64,000 bases of DNA from Cherax quadricarinatus (GCF_038502225.1 NC_091325.1:32432956-32496955); one strand, 5' to 3'. Counted from the first letter of the stretch, positions 52,730 to 64,000 are shown. Notes: a model not told the origin generated them from the sequence alone. Made by a program: numbers and translations.

Positions 52730-54756
52730 ATGACAGTAAATGTTAATGGTTTGTGTAATAGTGTAGAGAGAGAATGGTTTAGAATGTTTCTGAATAAATT
52801 TAGAGTGGATGTTGTGTTCCTTAAGGAGCATAATTTTAAGGAGGGTAGGGTGCTGGAGGTGGCAGGGTTTCAGGTGGTAACCCTGCCGTCTGCCCATTTG
52901 AAAGGAGGGGTGGGTACACTAATTAGGGAGGCGAGTCCGTTTGTTTTGAAGAGATGTGAGAGGGGGGAGGGGGAAGGGTGTTGTGCATGGATGGTTGGTG
53001 GATGGGCAAACGTGTGGCCTTTATAAGCGTGTATGCGCCTGCAGAGAATAACGTACAGGTGAAGCAGGATTTTGTGTGTGAGGACCTTGTGTTTTTCTTC
53101 CATGCATTACCGGAGGTGGCAATAGTAGGTGATTGGAACTGTGTTATTAGGAGGGCCGATGTGGAACCGAAAGGGGCAGGCTATGTGTCGGTGACCCTCA
53201 GAGATTTAATGAGGGATATTCAGTTACCGGACGGATTTGTGAGGAGGGGGGCGTGCGAGACAGAGCATACGTTTGTTAGGAGTGAGTATGCAGTGAGGTT
53301 AGATAGAGTTTATCTTTCTCGCGGGGTTGTAGTGCGATCTTTCAAAACTGTTGAAGTAGCATGGTCGGATCATAGAGCAGTGTTGGTGGAGGTTGGGTGG
53401 GAGGCGCTTGCGGAAATATACAGGAGTTACTGGAAATTAAATATAAGTGTATTGAGTGATGAGGAGGGGTTAGAGGGATTTTCTGTCCTATGGAAGGAGC
53501 TTAGCAAGGATGCACAGGGGGTGGACGATGTCGTGAAATGGTGGGATTGTGTAGCCAAGGAAAGGATTAGGAAATATTATGCGAGGGAAGGTAAACGTAT
53601 AAATAATTTAAAATATGGACTTTCAAATTATTTAGAGGACAGGTTAAGGGGTTGTTATGGGCAGGGGGCTGTGGGGGGCAACTATCCAATAGATGAGATT
53701 GTCGAGGTCAAGGGGAGACTGAGGAAGTTACAAAATGAGAGGTTTCGAGCGGTAAGGGTGCAGGCAGGGGTTGAGGAGGTGCTTCGGGGAGACAAGCCAT
53801 CGGCTACGAAAGGAATGTGTGCATATGCAGATAAATGGTATGAAAGGTATTGGACAAGTGGGAGGGTGGGGAATGTGGCTTTAGAGAAGGTGTTCGAGTA
53901 TGTGACATGTAATTTAGGGAATAGTGATAGGAAGGCTTTAGGAGGGGTAATAATGGAAGAGGAAATAGAGTTGGCTTTATGGGGAATGAGGAAGGGCAAA
54001 GCACCGGGAATAGATGGTCTCCTGGCTGAATTTTATCTACAACATTGGGAGGTGAAAAGGAGTTTCATGGTTAGGTTATTAAATCAGATGAAGGAGAAGG
54101 GTGTGATGGGGGACAAGCAAGCAACTGCAGTTGTAGTGTTGGTCCCGAAGGGTAAGGGGCAGCACACCCTCAAGGAGTACCATGCCATATCGCTGTTATG
54201 TGCAGATTATAAGTTGTTTGCTAAAGTCTTGGGTAATCGGTTTAAATGTGCGGTAGGGAGAGTGGTTTTTAAAATGCAGTATGGATTGCCTGGAAGGTCG
54301 ATGATTGAAGGTCGTGGAATAATGAGAAGTTTTCTGGAGTCAAAAGGGGGGGAGGGGGGCGCGGCGTTGTTGACTTTAGACTGGCAGGGGGCCTATGATA
54401 GAGTGGAAAGGGGAGCATTGGGAGCTATACTTAGGAGGCAGGGTTATGGGGAAGAAATAGTTAATTGGATAACCACGTTGTACAAAGGAGCTAAGATGAG
54501 GGTACGGATTAATGGATGCTTGGAGGAGGAGATTGTAATAGGTAGGGGACTTAGGCAGGGGTGTCCCATGTTACAAATATTGTTTGTGTGCATTCAGGAC
54601 CCCTTCTATAGAATGGTTGAACGTTGTGTATGTAACATGAGTGGGGGTGTGGGGGAGGTAGTGAAAGTGTGGCTTGGAATAATAGGATATGTAGATGATA
54701 CAACAGTCCTGGTTTGGGAAGGGATGGCATTGGGGGTTTTGGATGATGTTGTGTAA
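52730..54756 (+). pseudogene. LINE C ORF2 part 1: endonuclease and RT palm, one frameshift
   Basis: ATG at 52730 opens TVNVNGLCNSVEREWFRMFL (catalytic Asn) and DVVFLKEHNFKEGR (Glu), ending at 53026. A shift at about 52980-53020 moves coding to the frame from 52978: GKRVAFISVYAPAENN, VAIVGDWNCVIRRADVEPKG, VRLDRVYLS and VAWSDHRAVLVEV, a complete APE endonuclease. A Trp-rich linker follows, then RT: RKGKAPGIDGLLAEFYLQHW near 53990, VVVLVPKGKGQHTLKEYHAI, MQYGLPGRSM, LTLDWQGAYDRVERGAL, GRGLRQGCPMLQILF and IIGYVDDTTVLV near 54685. Catalytic residues are intact. The frame closes with TAA at 54754-54756. Confidence 0.88.
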
Positions 54757-55977
54757 TTGTTTGGAAGTGCAACAGGGATGCAGGTAAATAATGAGAAGTC
54801 AATGGTCATGGGGTTGGGTGATTGGGTGAAGGGGGGGGGGAGATGTAACGTTGTTAGGAAACAAACGGTGTCTTTAAAAATTTGTGGTATCATCTATAAG
54901 GATGACTTGGTTGCTGCTCGAGAGGAAAACTCAAACAGGCTGATGGAAAGGATCCTGGGGCGTCTGGGTGCATTGCGACCTCATCATCTGACTCTCATGC
55001 AAAGATTGATTGTAATAAATGTATTATTGTATAGTAAGGTTTGGCACGTAGCAACCATGTTTCCAATAACAGGGACGGCGATTGTGGGAATTCTGAGACG
55101 GGTATTTAAATTTTTGTGGGGTTCAAGGTGCGATTGGCTGAGGAGAGAGGTTGTTATGTTACCTGTGTGCATGGGTGGGTTAGGGTTGATGGATCTGAGA
55201 AGGAGGGTTAAATGTGTGTTTCTTAAATGGGAAGTTTTGCGCGAAGGAGTGAGGGGAGGGGAACTGAAAAAAGTACATGATAGGTTGGGTAAGTTGTATG
55301 GTGGTGTGGAGTTGAGGGAATGTGAAACTGTTTTGAGGGCTTTGATGTTGGTTAGAGAACCCAGGAAAATTCGAATAGGGGTTTTGTGTAGGTTGCTTGC
55401 AGGGAGGATTGTTGTACCAGTTGAGGGATTGTTCCCCATGTACACGTGGAAGAGTATTTGGTATAGGTTTAGCAAGCTGAAGTTGAAGCCTAGGGTGAGG
55501 GAGGTAACGTATCGTTTTCTGCATGGCATACTACCGTCGGGGGAGGTACTAAGAATCAGAAGGGTAATTGTGGGCGGGAGGTGTGGAATCTTCGGTGGGG
55601 ATGAGACGGCGTTTCATGCAGTATACTTTTGTGAGGGACTGGAGGGTGTTAGGTATTGGTTAAGTAAGGCGGTACAGAGGTTGGGGGGCCGAGGGGTGTC
55701 GGTTCTGCATGCACTAAGCCTAGATGTGGGAGGGTTCGACGAGAGTGTCACAAGAGCTTTGGATTATATAATGGTGGATTATATATATATATCGTGGGTG
55801 ATGAGGAGGAGGGGGGTTTGTGAGGTGAGGAAGCGGGTACTAACGGTAACGGTTTATCGTATGATGTGTCGTAACAGAGAACTATATGGGAGGAGGTGTG
55901 CGAAGGATTTTTCGGAAGGTTATAGAATGTTAACGTTAGGGTTTCTCATGAATCTGCGACTTGGGCTGAGTGAGTAA
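54757..55977 (+). pseudogene. LINE C ORF2 part 2: RT thumb and C-terminal Cys-rich region
   Basis: Same frame as part 1, separated only by the TAA at 54754. It starts LFGSATGMQVNNEKSMVMGL, typical of the thumb of L1/Tx1-type RT, then LKICGIIYKDDL, LGALRPHHLTLMQRLIVINV, RVFKFLWGSRCDWLRREVVM, LPVCMGGLGLMDLRRRVKCV, and near residue 290 CGIFGGDETAFHAVYFC, a zinc-type motif in which one Cys of the expected CxxC is Gly (LINE B keeps CLFC). The end is FSEGYRMLTLGFLMNLRLGL. A single base reversion would rejoin the two parts, so the nonsense mutation looks recent. Confidence 0.86.
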
Positions 55978-56426
55978 GGGATGGGGGTTTGGGGATTACA
56001 TATGAGAAGAGAGAAGTCAGGGGGACACAGCGGGGTCGCCTCCTGGGGAGGGGTGAGAATGAGGTGTATGAGTATAGAAGGTGTAGATGTGTGGCATAAG
56101 TGTATGTAGCATGCAAGTGGGTACAGAAAGCAATGGTGATGAAATGAAGTAATTATGCAGTAACGTATGGAGAATTCTGTGATTGATGTGTCAGGGTCAT
56201 CACGACCTGCTTAATATATTAAATGTGAATGGTGTTAAGATTATAGGTGTAAGACCTTGCAGGAGCTTTTGGGTCTATGTAGATTGTACGTATATAGCCT
56301 TTATTGGGCATGTTTCATGTGCGATATTCGTATCACAATATAATGTGCTCCTCCTGTTGATGAGGGCTGGAAGGCTAATGACTTCCATAAATTAGTAATG
56401 ACTCATTAAAGTTTTGTAAAGGGGAA

Positions 56427-57275
56427 CGTATGTATGTTTTAGAGAATTTTCCTGTATCGGGGGTTAGTTGGGAGAGAGTATGTACTTGTGTTAACGGAAT
56501 TATGATGTAGGTCACTCGTTTATGTGACTAATGTGAAGGTTGCTATTAACGGATATATTTTATAGTGAACATTCTTTCATTTGAATTGAACCTTTGTCAC
56601 AGTAATATTATGTAACCTATTTTTATATATATATACCTGAAAGGCTTGGTTTCAATGGATGTTTATATACTTCATATTTTGACCCTGGTACTGAGTGTTA
56701 TCTGTACGTTATGTCATTGTTAAGTTTATCGTTAAATAGGGTCAAGTTTACCCATTCTTTTTAATGTTATTTTGTTTTGAGATATGTGTATCACGTTTTG
56801 AGGTGTTAAGTTGTTGTTATTTATGAAATGTGTTATGGCGGTTTATGTTAGGATAAACACCTTTTTTATTTTGTTTGTTATATTGTGGTTGTCCTTCACG
56901 CATTACCCTGACAACTGGGGTTTTGTCTCTTTATATAATGTGATCATCCTGTGGAAGACGCTGATTAATATTTATTAAGTATAAGTGGAGGCTTAAGATT
57001 TTTATTATTTTTCAATGACTAAAGAGGATTGTAGTGAGGCATATGTATGTTTTTAGGCAATTTTCTTGTATAGGTTGTTAGTTGTGGAAGATCATGTACT
57101 TGTTTTAATGAGATTATGATGTAGGTCATTAATCTTATTGACTAATGTGAAGGTTGTGAACCTTTGTCACAGTCACATTATGTTAACTATATAAACCTAA
57201 AAGGTTTAGTTTCAATAGATGTTTATATAATTTCATTTATATTTGGCCCTGTTACTGTGGTCACCTGTAAGTTAT
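56427..57275 (+). repeat. Internal duplication in the LINE C 3' UTR
   Basis: The region 56427-56725 recurs at 57042-57275, about 615 bp on. Shared landmarks in order: GTATGTTTT, ATTATGATGTAGGTCA, GACTAATGTGAAGGTTG, GAACCTTTGTCACAGT, GGTTTCAAT/AGTTTCAAT and GATGTTTATATA. Copies differ by about 15-20% with small indels, so the duplication is older than the insertion. Confidence 0.82.
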
Positions 57276-57529
57276 GTTTGCTAAGGTTTCTAATGAGGTT
57301 AGGGGTCGGATCACCCTTTTTTCTTTTTTCTTATTGTTAAGTATGTTATATGGAAATATTTGTGAGTGTATATGGGTAACGTCTTTTGTGTCAGTTACAA
57401 TGTGTTGTTATATTTTGTCAGTGTATGTTGTGTAGGATTGAGGATCATACTGTACTAATTTAATGTCTTTTTATTTTATGTTAAGCTGTAAAGTTTTGTA
57501 AATAAAATATATAAAAAAAATACAAAATG

Positions 57530-58816
57530 TCGGGCATAACCCGTAACAAAAACCTAGTATAGCCCAATAAAGTATGTATGCAGTAATAAAAATTCTTTAT
57601 TTATGAATATTTTTAATCAATATGAAACATGGAATGATCTATTATTAGTCAATAAAGATTTATTGAGAAATAATTCTGAACATTATTCTGGATGGACAAA
57701 GATTCGCTTCTCAAAATATTCCATAAAAATGATTGGAAGAACAACGATTCTTCCAACTTGATATACATGGAATATTTTTTATTTTTTAAGAACAATTGTT
57801 ATTCCTCACTGAATGAAAAAACAAATAATGATCACAAGTAAAGAGTGAGCAGGATGGGGGGAAGTCTTAAGTGTCTTGACTAAACACAGTACGATAATTA
57901 ATACATGCCATTAACATTACATTATGTCATGAGGGAAGGTTTTATTCCGACAGCTGCAGCAAAGGAAAGAAAAAATGATGATAAACTGATACAATAAAAG
58001 ATAGATGGAGTTAGGTGGATGCAAACCAAGGTTATTTTAAGAAGGTTATCTGCGCCATGGTGACCTTAAAAATTACTTGGTGAGGGAGAAGGGTGTGAGG
58101 ATCGTGAACAGTGGGTAGTTTGTAGGTCGTGGGTGGGTTGTGGTTGAGTGGCGGGTAATGAGTGAGTCGGCTGGGGTATGTGCTGGGCACTGGGGTGAGC
58201 AAAATAAATATTAGAGCAATAATAAAGAAAATTACAGTAAAATAAACCTGGATGATTGGTGAAGCATCAACGTGAATCTGGGCTTACTGGCCAGACATGG
58301 CGGTGGGACGACTATAAGGCAAATCATACATTGATTGATTAGTTCTGGGCTTTAGGGTAAGAAAATATTAGAGTAGGTTAAGGAATATAAGGTTTGGTAA
58401 GATTACGTTACATCTGGATAAGTTAAGTTAAGCTAAGTTAGGTTAGGAGGTGTTAGGCTATGTGGTAAGTCTACATGGAGTTCCAACACCCGAAAACAAA
58501 GCGGCGGTCATAGCGTCATAGCGAGGGTGACCACAGTGTGTGACCGTCTGTTACTCTGGGACAAGTCAGCATTCTCAGGTTGGTCACTGCTCTCATGATC
58601 GCTAGACGCTTCGCTCAGACTAAACCTCCTGACCATCCTTAATACTCGACTTTTCAACCTTCTGCTCCTTTCAGTTTTATATTGGTTATGCTTAATCTCA
58701 TGGCAACCATCACAACAACAACAACAACAACAATAACAACCACAAAAAATAACAAAATTAATATCAACAGCTACAAGAAGTACAAGAGTCTGATATGAGA
58801 AAGATATCATATCCCT

Positions 58817-58873
<57 letters not shown>

Positions 58874-59400
58874 GTGAGTGAGTGAGTGAAGACGTGTAAC
58901 AGTGTGCTCCACAAACTTTCTAAATATTACTTAAATACGAGGGTTCGTGAGGATAAAAACTGTTCAGTGACGTAGTACTACCTACAACACATTAGTACAA
59001 ATAAGCCAACTCCTCCACTGAATTGAATATAAGTAATATCAGTGATATTTAAGTGTGGTATGGTGAAGATATGGTGTGAGTGAGGGGACAGCAGCAGGCC
59101 TAGGAGTGACGTCACTATTGCCTTCACAGTGAGCATCTAATATTATGTGTTTTGTGCTATGTACTAGCATCTGGGTCTTTATAACAACGTGACTGGTACA
59201 ATGCAACATAGTGATTTGTGTAACATCTTCCATTATTGGAAAAGTGGATAGCATAAACAGTGTTTATTAAGTGATTGTGAGAGGGCAACACTTCCAGCTC
59301 GTTGGCCACTGCCGCCCGCCCTCACTACCCACCCGGCTATAAACACCCCCACCCACGATACTCCACCCCACCCACGATACCACCACCCACCCTCTCTCTC
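57530..59400. other. Non-coding interval with microsatellites
   Basis: No gene recognised. It contains (CAA)n with variants at 58707-58742, (GA)n at 58819-58870 passing into (GAGT)n to 58889, and TTAGG/TTAAG-like repeats at 58425-58450. Confidence 0.75.
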
Positions 59401-59438
59401 CTGTGAACTTAATTGCAAACCTACAAGCCTCCTCTGGG

Positions 59439-60640
59439 ATGACTTCACATTGCAAAATAGCAAGAATATCTACGCTATCTGGCTATTGTCCCAGTACTTA
59501 CTGCAATGCTTGTGGGTATACCACAAGGGACAAAATTTTTCTTAGATGTAAGGAGCCTACTTGTTCCAACTACTGCCACACAGATTGCATTCCAGAAGAA
59601 GAATTTTGTTGCAGCCAGGTTGAAAATTTCAGAGAATTGAAGGATATCCATAATCCTGTGGTATATGTGGATACAAGCCTGGAGCTACAGGAGGAAGGCT
59701 CAGAAGTCCTACCTCAGGGACTTCTGTCCAAAGATCAAGACTGCCCTCTTGTTCTGTGTTGTAAAGTTGCAGCTAAGATAATCCATCACAGGGAAGCACT
59801 TCATGACCTCCTCAAATCATTAGATAACCTCCAAGCTATTGTAGAAGGTCAGTGTAAGCCTACATCAAGTGACGTAAGCCACTCAGCTGATGGTGTCACT
59901 ATTGACAAAGACTGGAAGTCCCACACTGAGCTTAACTCAGGGGTAAATAACTGGTGGAATTCTGTCATCGTTATGGTCCCACAGACTGACAGAGTTCAAA
60001 ACACTACATTTGGGAATTCTAACACAATTCCTCTGACCACCACAGAGGGAACAAATCCTCTTCCCAGCAATGAAGGAAACCTGACATCTCTGCTTCAGCC
60101 ACTGCCAGTCCACTTGACAGTGCACATACCATCTCTGATCCTACACCTGTCAGCACACCTGCCGACACTATTCCAGAATCTGGCAGCAGTGCTTCATCAG
60201 CAAGCTCTGAGTCAGGAGTTTCTCCACCAGAGATTGGTGCAGTTAATAATCAGTGAACTATCACTTCACCTGATCACCTACTGCGCCAAAGTACGACCAG
60301 CAGGGACACATCTGTCAGAACTGGTAGAGGATGGGGCAGAGGGCGTGGAAGAGGACGTGGAAGAGGACGTGGAGGAGGAAGACATCTGCAGTTGTCTCAC
60401 CCTCCACTAACACAGTTCCAGTGGCAGAACCTGCGGACAAATCTGCAAAACACAGGAGGTGCAACAAATCATAGTCCACCCTCCCAGGCACCAAGGCTGT
60501 GCTCTCACTGTCACCGGAAGGGGCACACTGCCAGCAACTGCCTGCGAGATACCAGGTGTAATTACTGCTAGAAGAAAGGACATCAGGAGGACCAGTGTCG
60601 GAAGAAAAAGGAACTTGACAGACAGGACCACCTTTTTAGA
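59439..60640 (+). pseudogene. LINE I ORF1: PHD-type zinc finger, RGG box, two CCHC knuckles; frameshifted
   Basis: The first ATG in the main frame is 59439; the open stretch begins at 59403. A Cys/His-rich block at about 59500-59610 (YCNACGYTTRDKIFLRCKEP, CSNYCHTDCIPEEEFCC) has PHD-finger spacing. The frame runs to 60410, but its last part reads an acidic artefact. The neighbouring frame instead gives an RGRGRG-rich box at about 60310-60390, then CSHCHRKGHTASNC (60500-60541) and CNYC-KKGHQEDQC (about 60561-60602), two CX2CX4HX4C knuckles, the second with a stop codon inside. So a frameshift lies between about 60100 and 60310. PHD plus knuckles suggests nucleic-acid or chromatin binding by the LINE RNP; it is not a host chromatin gene because endonuclease and RT follow directly. 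Confidence 0.8.
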
Positions 60641-60859
60641 GACCTGTTCTCAGAACAAACCAGCAGGATCTCTGTATTGGTGAACACTCTCACACATCAC
60701 CCACTCAGCTACTCCTATCCCAGCCCAGCAGGTGGTATTGTGCCTTATACAAGACCACAGACCTACATCCCTGCAGCTGCCTCAGTACCCTACTTCTCTC
60801 AAGGGCAGGCACCTTACATGCCCTACACACCCACCACCTCAAGCTGACCACATCATCAT

Positions 60860-61500
60860 GAGGAGCCAGTCTATCAGCATCCTGTCGGCCAACATTAGAG
60901 GTTTCATTACTAATGTTAGAGAGCTCACACACAGTTTTGTGAACACTCGACTTCCCGACATGATAGCTGCTGTTGAAACATTTTTGGATGACAGGACTCC
61001 AGAAAATTTTGCAAGAAAGGCTGGCTACACCTCATGGATGAGAAGAGACAGGCAAGGGCAAGGAGGAGGTGTTGCTGTGTGCTTCTATAAAAGTGTTCAT
61101 GCCTAGCACATTGATATTGCCACCCCTACACATCTTGAAATGATGTTCTTCAAGCTCTGCATAAACACTAGTACCTCTGTACTAGCATGTGCAATGTACA
61201 GACCTCAGTGGCAACATGCAGATCCCATCAACTTCCTAATGGAAAATATTGACTCCCTTCTGCTACAACACAACTGTCAACATATCATAATTGTTGGTGA
61301 CCTCAACTAGCACCTTATACAGAGGGACTTTGATGACCTTCTTGCAGTGTTTGACATGAGACGTTTTGTTGATTTCTCTACTCACATCTCTGGCTACTCC
61401 CTTGACCCAGTAGTGAGTGATCTGGCAGAAGGCATAGTCACTTGTCAACCCCTCGGCTATGTTGGATCGTCTGACCACAAGGCTGTTTTTTACGACACTT
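60860..61500 (+). pseudogene. LINE I endonuclease domain, two stop codons
   Basis: SISILSANIRGFITNVREL (catalytic Asn), DMIAAVETFLDDRT (Glu), RRDRQGQGGGVAVCFYKS, then TAG at about 61105. It continues CAMYRPQWQHADPINF and HIIIVGDLN followed by another TAG near 61310, then GYVGSSDHKAVF (SDH) near 61460. All APE motifs are in order. The stops, and the frame change into 61459-61851, show it is not translated as one protein. Confidence 0.82.
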
Positions 61501-62682
61501 AAAATCCCAACAGAACGAGGTGAGGAGTCCACACGCACAACCTGGCTATGGGAAAGAGGTAATTGGCCAGCCCTTAGCACTGAGCTCGCCACCACCGATT
61601 GGAATGCTCTTCTCCAAGGAGATGTTGACAACCAAGTGAAAGCCTTCACTGGACACATCCTTAATCTACAACAAGAATGCATTCCTCACCAGCAGTATGT
61701 GGCGAAGCCTACAGATCAGCCTTGGTTTGGTTTTCTTTGTAGAGAGGCTGCTACTGCTAAGTACAAAGCATGGCGAAGGTATAAGAGACATCCTACCACC
61801 TATAACAGGAACTTGCACAGGAAAGCCTGTAGGCATATGGGTGACTTTTAAAAGTGGGCCATTGCTAAATGGGAGGTGGACACTAAAAGAAAGCTAGCAT
61901 CAGGTAGGGTAGGCTCCAAAACCTGGTGGTCCCTGGTCAAGGACAGACAAGGTTATCTGCCTGATGAACTCATTCCACCTCTAAATCGGCAGGATGGGAC
62001 CACCTCTACTAGTCGTGAAGAGAAGGCGGACCTCTTTGCTGAACACTTTGCTACCAAAATGCAAGTTCCTGATCCAGCAAGGGACCCTCCTTGGCTAGCT
62101 GCAAGAACTGTGTCAAAACTGTCAGTGGTGACAATAAGGCAGGAGGAGGTGCATTTCCTTCTTAAATTGCTTGACCAAGAAAAGGCTGTGGGCCCAGACA
62201 AGTTGAGCCCAAGATTGTTGAGAAGATGTGCAGACCAGCTAGCAGCACCTCTAACTCGCATCTTTCAGCACTGCCTAGTACAGTGTATATGGCCCTCTCT
62301 ATGGAAAGAGGCAAATGTAGTCCCTGTTCACAAAAAGAAGAGCAGAGCAGAAATCAGCAACTACAGACCAGTGTCACTCCTGTCAATCACTGGTAAGAGC
62401 CTTGAGACAATAATCTCAAGACAAATGACAGAGTTTTTTGACTATCACTCACTACTTTGTGATCGTCAATATGGCTTCAGGAAAGGTTACTCTGCTGCTG
62501 ATCTGTTGTTAATCCTCTCCACTAAGTGGCACCAGTCACTGGATGAATCTAAAGTCAGATGTGTGGTAGCACTGGACATTGCTGGCACTTTCGACCGGGT
62601 GTTGCACCAGGGCCTCGTAGCAAAACTTCAAGCACTGGGAATTGCAGGCTCTACGCTATGTCTTCTCAGTGATTATCTTCAT
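61459..62682 (+). pseudogene. LINE I linker and reverse transcriptase, first part
   Basis: A linker (61459-61851: TWLWERGNWPALSTELATTD, KAWRRYKRHPTTYNRNLHRK) ends at TAA 61849. The next frame (61876-62682) gives EKADLFAEHFATKMQVPDPA, DQEKAVGPDKLSPRLLRRCA (RT block 1), EANVVPVHKKKSRAEISNYR, VSLLSITGKSLETIISRQMT, RQYGFRKGYSAADLLL and VVALDIAGTFDRVLHQGLVA with its catalytic Asp. It stops in SDYLH, where the LTR-like insertion begins. Confidence 0.87.
62678..62682. repeat. 5-bp target duplication TTCAT (left)
   Basis: Matches TTCAT at 63760-63764 on the far side of the inserted element. Removing the insert and one copy restores the LINE I RT frame. Confidence 0.8.
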
Positions 62683-63759
62683 TGTTGAGAAATGGCATTA
62701 CCAGCTAAGCTTATACATTTTGTATAGGGAAACTTAACTTAGAAAGACAGCTCATTGCCTGCACAGCCGCCCCTGCAGACGAGGTCTTGAGAAGCTGTCA
62801 AAGTTATTCCTCAACGGGCTGAAATTAGTTATAATTTGTAAGATTATAAATTACCCCTAGGGGGTGTTATGTCAGCATATTTCATTCACTGATTGCTGAC
62901 AAATTACGTACTTGTTTGGACTCAAAAGTCCGCACCTTACTGCCGACTATATAGGTTGATTACAAACTCCTTGTGACTCAAGAACTGCGCAGTCCACCGT
63001 ACTACAAGAAATTCGTAACCTACCTCACTCTTGTAGCGTGAGCTATGGTGTTCTTCACACCTTCGACAGATATTGGTGACTTGATAGGAGCTGAAGTGTC
63101 CTTGGATGTTCACATCTTCCATAGTCTAGGAATACGCACACTGGTACACTATGTTCCACAAGATTTGTCTTTATTGTTCACAATCTTATCACTAAAGAAG
63201 CTGATCACACTTCTCTTAAGTGTTTATTGTGTTTTATGAGATACTTTGTTCACACTAACGCACAGATCAGTGTTCTTTGTTGGTTATCCAGGCGTCAGTG
63301 TCACTCTCAGTAGAGTCAAAAGTAATCTGAAGACGCCACAGCGCCCCACGCTGTTACTCCCCTAGCACAAAGGAAAAGCTGACCTAGTACTTTTACTTCC
63401 TTGCCACTTCATCCATGAAGCAAAGCAGAATGTTTGATTCTTGCTGTCTTAAGCCTAGACAACAATACACACTATCTTTACCATGATAATAAATTGGGAG
63501 CAGGATTTTCCTTAATTGTCCTGCTAAGGTAAGAGATGGACTGTCTCCTATTAAACTACACTTGGCAACACTGGACCGCACGGAGCGGTGGTCGCTTGAC
63601 CACAGGTCGTATACTGGTACTGCATCTGGGATCAATTACTCGCTGTAGCAGTAAACAAGATATTTGCCCCTTCTGAGAGGGCTGGGCCCCTCAGGGCTGA
63701 AAGGGGCTGAAGGGGCTGAAAGGGGCTCATACCCCCCTCCTGGAGAAAAATTCTCCACA
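62683..63759. mobile_element. Probable solo LTR (1,077 bp) inserted in LINE I
   Basis: Begins TGTTGAGAAATGG and ends TTCTCCACA, i.e. TG...CA with short imperfect inverted ends (TGTTGAGAA / TGTGGAGAA), flanked by 5-bp TTCAT duplications. No coding domain inside; a G-rich GGGGCTGAA repeat lies at about 63690-63730. TG/CA ends plus a 5-bp duplication fit an LTR left by recombination between the two LTRs of a retrotransposon. A DNA transposon is the alternative. Orientation is unknown. Confidence 0.72.
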
Positions 63760-63999
63760 TTCATGGTAGATCTCTAAGTGTAGTTCTCAATGGAACAGAA
63801 TCAGCAAGACATCCTATTGGGGCAAGTGTTCCACAAGGAAGTGTGCTGGGAACATTGTTATGGAATGTCTACTTCAACGACCTTCTTCATCTCATCCCAG
63901 AATCACATGCATATGCAGACGACTGAACAATGACATTCACTTATCCAAGAGAAGAAATGCCAGCTGCTCTAAGCTATATCAATCACCAGCTGAGAGCTA
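63760..63999 (+). pseudogene. LINE I reverse transcriptase, second part (runs off window)
   Basis: Resumes after the right TTCAT: HGRSLSVVLNGTESARH, IGASVPQGSVLGTLLWNVYF, NDLLHLIPESHAYADD. TGA follows the catalytic YADD immediately (usually a Trp-like position), then TMTFTYPREEMPAALSYINH continues in frame. The rest lies beyond the window. Confidence 0.85.
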
Positions 64000-64000
64000 T

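Larger units (their letters stand above)
51741..57525 (+). mobile_element. LINE family C: Tx1/L1-like non-LTR retrotransposon, nearly complete
   Basis: ORF1 (51747-52715), ORF2 (52730-55977) and about 1.5 kb of 3' UTR ending in an A-rich stretch (AAATAAAATATATAAAAAAA) near 57500-57520. It lacks the very start of ORF1. Only one frameshift and one nonsense codon are seen in about 4.2 kb of coding sequence, making it the best-preserved long LINE here. It is homologous along its whole length to LINE B on the minus strand. Confidence 0.9.
59403..63999 (+). mobile_element. LINE family I: CR1-like LINE with PHD-type ORF1, interrupted by a solo LTR, runs off the window
   Basis: Plus-strand order: PHD-type finger, RGG-rich stretch, two CCHC knuckles, APE endonuclease, RT. 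The RT is split at 62682/63760 by an LTR-like insertion and continues to the window end with the FxDD-type block. At least six stops or frameshifts make it inactive. A PHD-like ORF1 is characteristic of the CR1 group. Confidence 0.88.

Noticed and set aside
58425..58450. Interstitial arthropod telomere repeat (TTAGG)n
   Set aside because: Only two consecutive TTAGG units amid TTAAG/CTAAG variants; too short to support.
59439..60410. PHD-finger protein as a host chromatin gene
   Set aside because: The PHD-type finger is followed in order by CCHC knuckles, APE endonuclease and RT, so it is the ORF1 of a CR1-like LINE.

Overview
This window looks like intergenic DNA from an animal, most likely an arthropod and plausibly a decapod crustacean. 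That is an inference from the density and mixture of LINEs, Penelope-like elements, a Tc1 relic, microsatellites and very long simple satellites; nothing in the sequence names a species. I found no host protein-coding gene, no rRNA and no functional tRNA. Nearly every recognisable protein fragment belongs to a mobile element, and almost all are broken.

Layout, left to right. 1-1800: microsatellites, a C-rich simple repeat and a 100-bp duplication. 1.8-5.84 kb (+): a nearly full-length, frameshifted CR1/L2-like LINE ending in a short tandem tail (family A). 6.65-11 kb (-): a decayed Tx1/L1-like LINE (family B); a better-preserved relative lies at 51.7-57.5 kb (+) (family C). 12.43-18.2 kb: about 220 copies of a 26-bp satellite. 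18.5-20.4 kb: hammerhead-bearing repeat pieces, a Tc1 transposase pseudogene and a tRNA-like module. 20.5-21.6 kb: 3' end of a LINE (family E). 24.5-30.8 kb: truncated LINEs F, G, H and D-type tails with poly(A), (AAAT)n and (CAA)n tracts.

30.8-45.9 kb is the most structured part. One minus-strand LINE (family D) is split inside its reverse transcriptase by a 10.6-kb block. A 13-bp sequence, ATGATATGGGATG, occurs four times: at both edges of the block and at two internal boundaries. It therefore delimits three consecutive insertions, each with inverted termini and most carrying hammerhead-ribozyme-like cores. The third is a Penelope-like element (YVDD reverse transcriptase plus GIY-YIG endonuclease) folded into a palindrome. 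The first contains a LINE E copy directly abutting 5.4 kb of 21-bp satellite, the two together bracketed by a 9-bp duplication.

46-51.7 kb: small LINE relics and a minus-strand Ty3/gypsy-like pol in which integrase C-terminal sequence precedes reverse transcriptase. 59.4-64 kb (+): a CR1-like LINE with PHD-type and CCHC zinc fingers (family I), interrupted by a probable 1,077-bp solo LTR with a 5-bp target duplication; it runs off the window end.

The coding pieces do not form a host pathway. They are separate generations of retroelements inserted into, and interrupting, each other. LINE D was present first, the hammerhead/Penelope elements entered it, and LINE E plus satellite entered the first of those.
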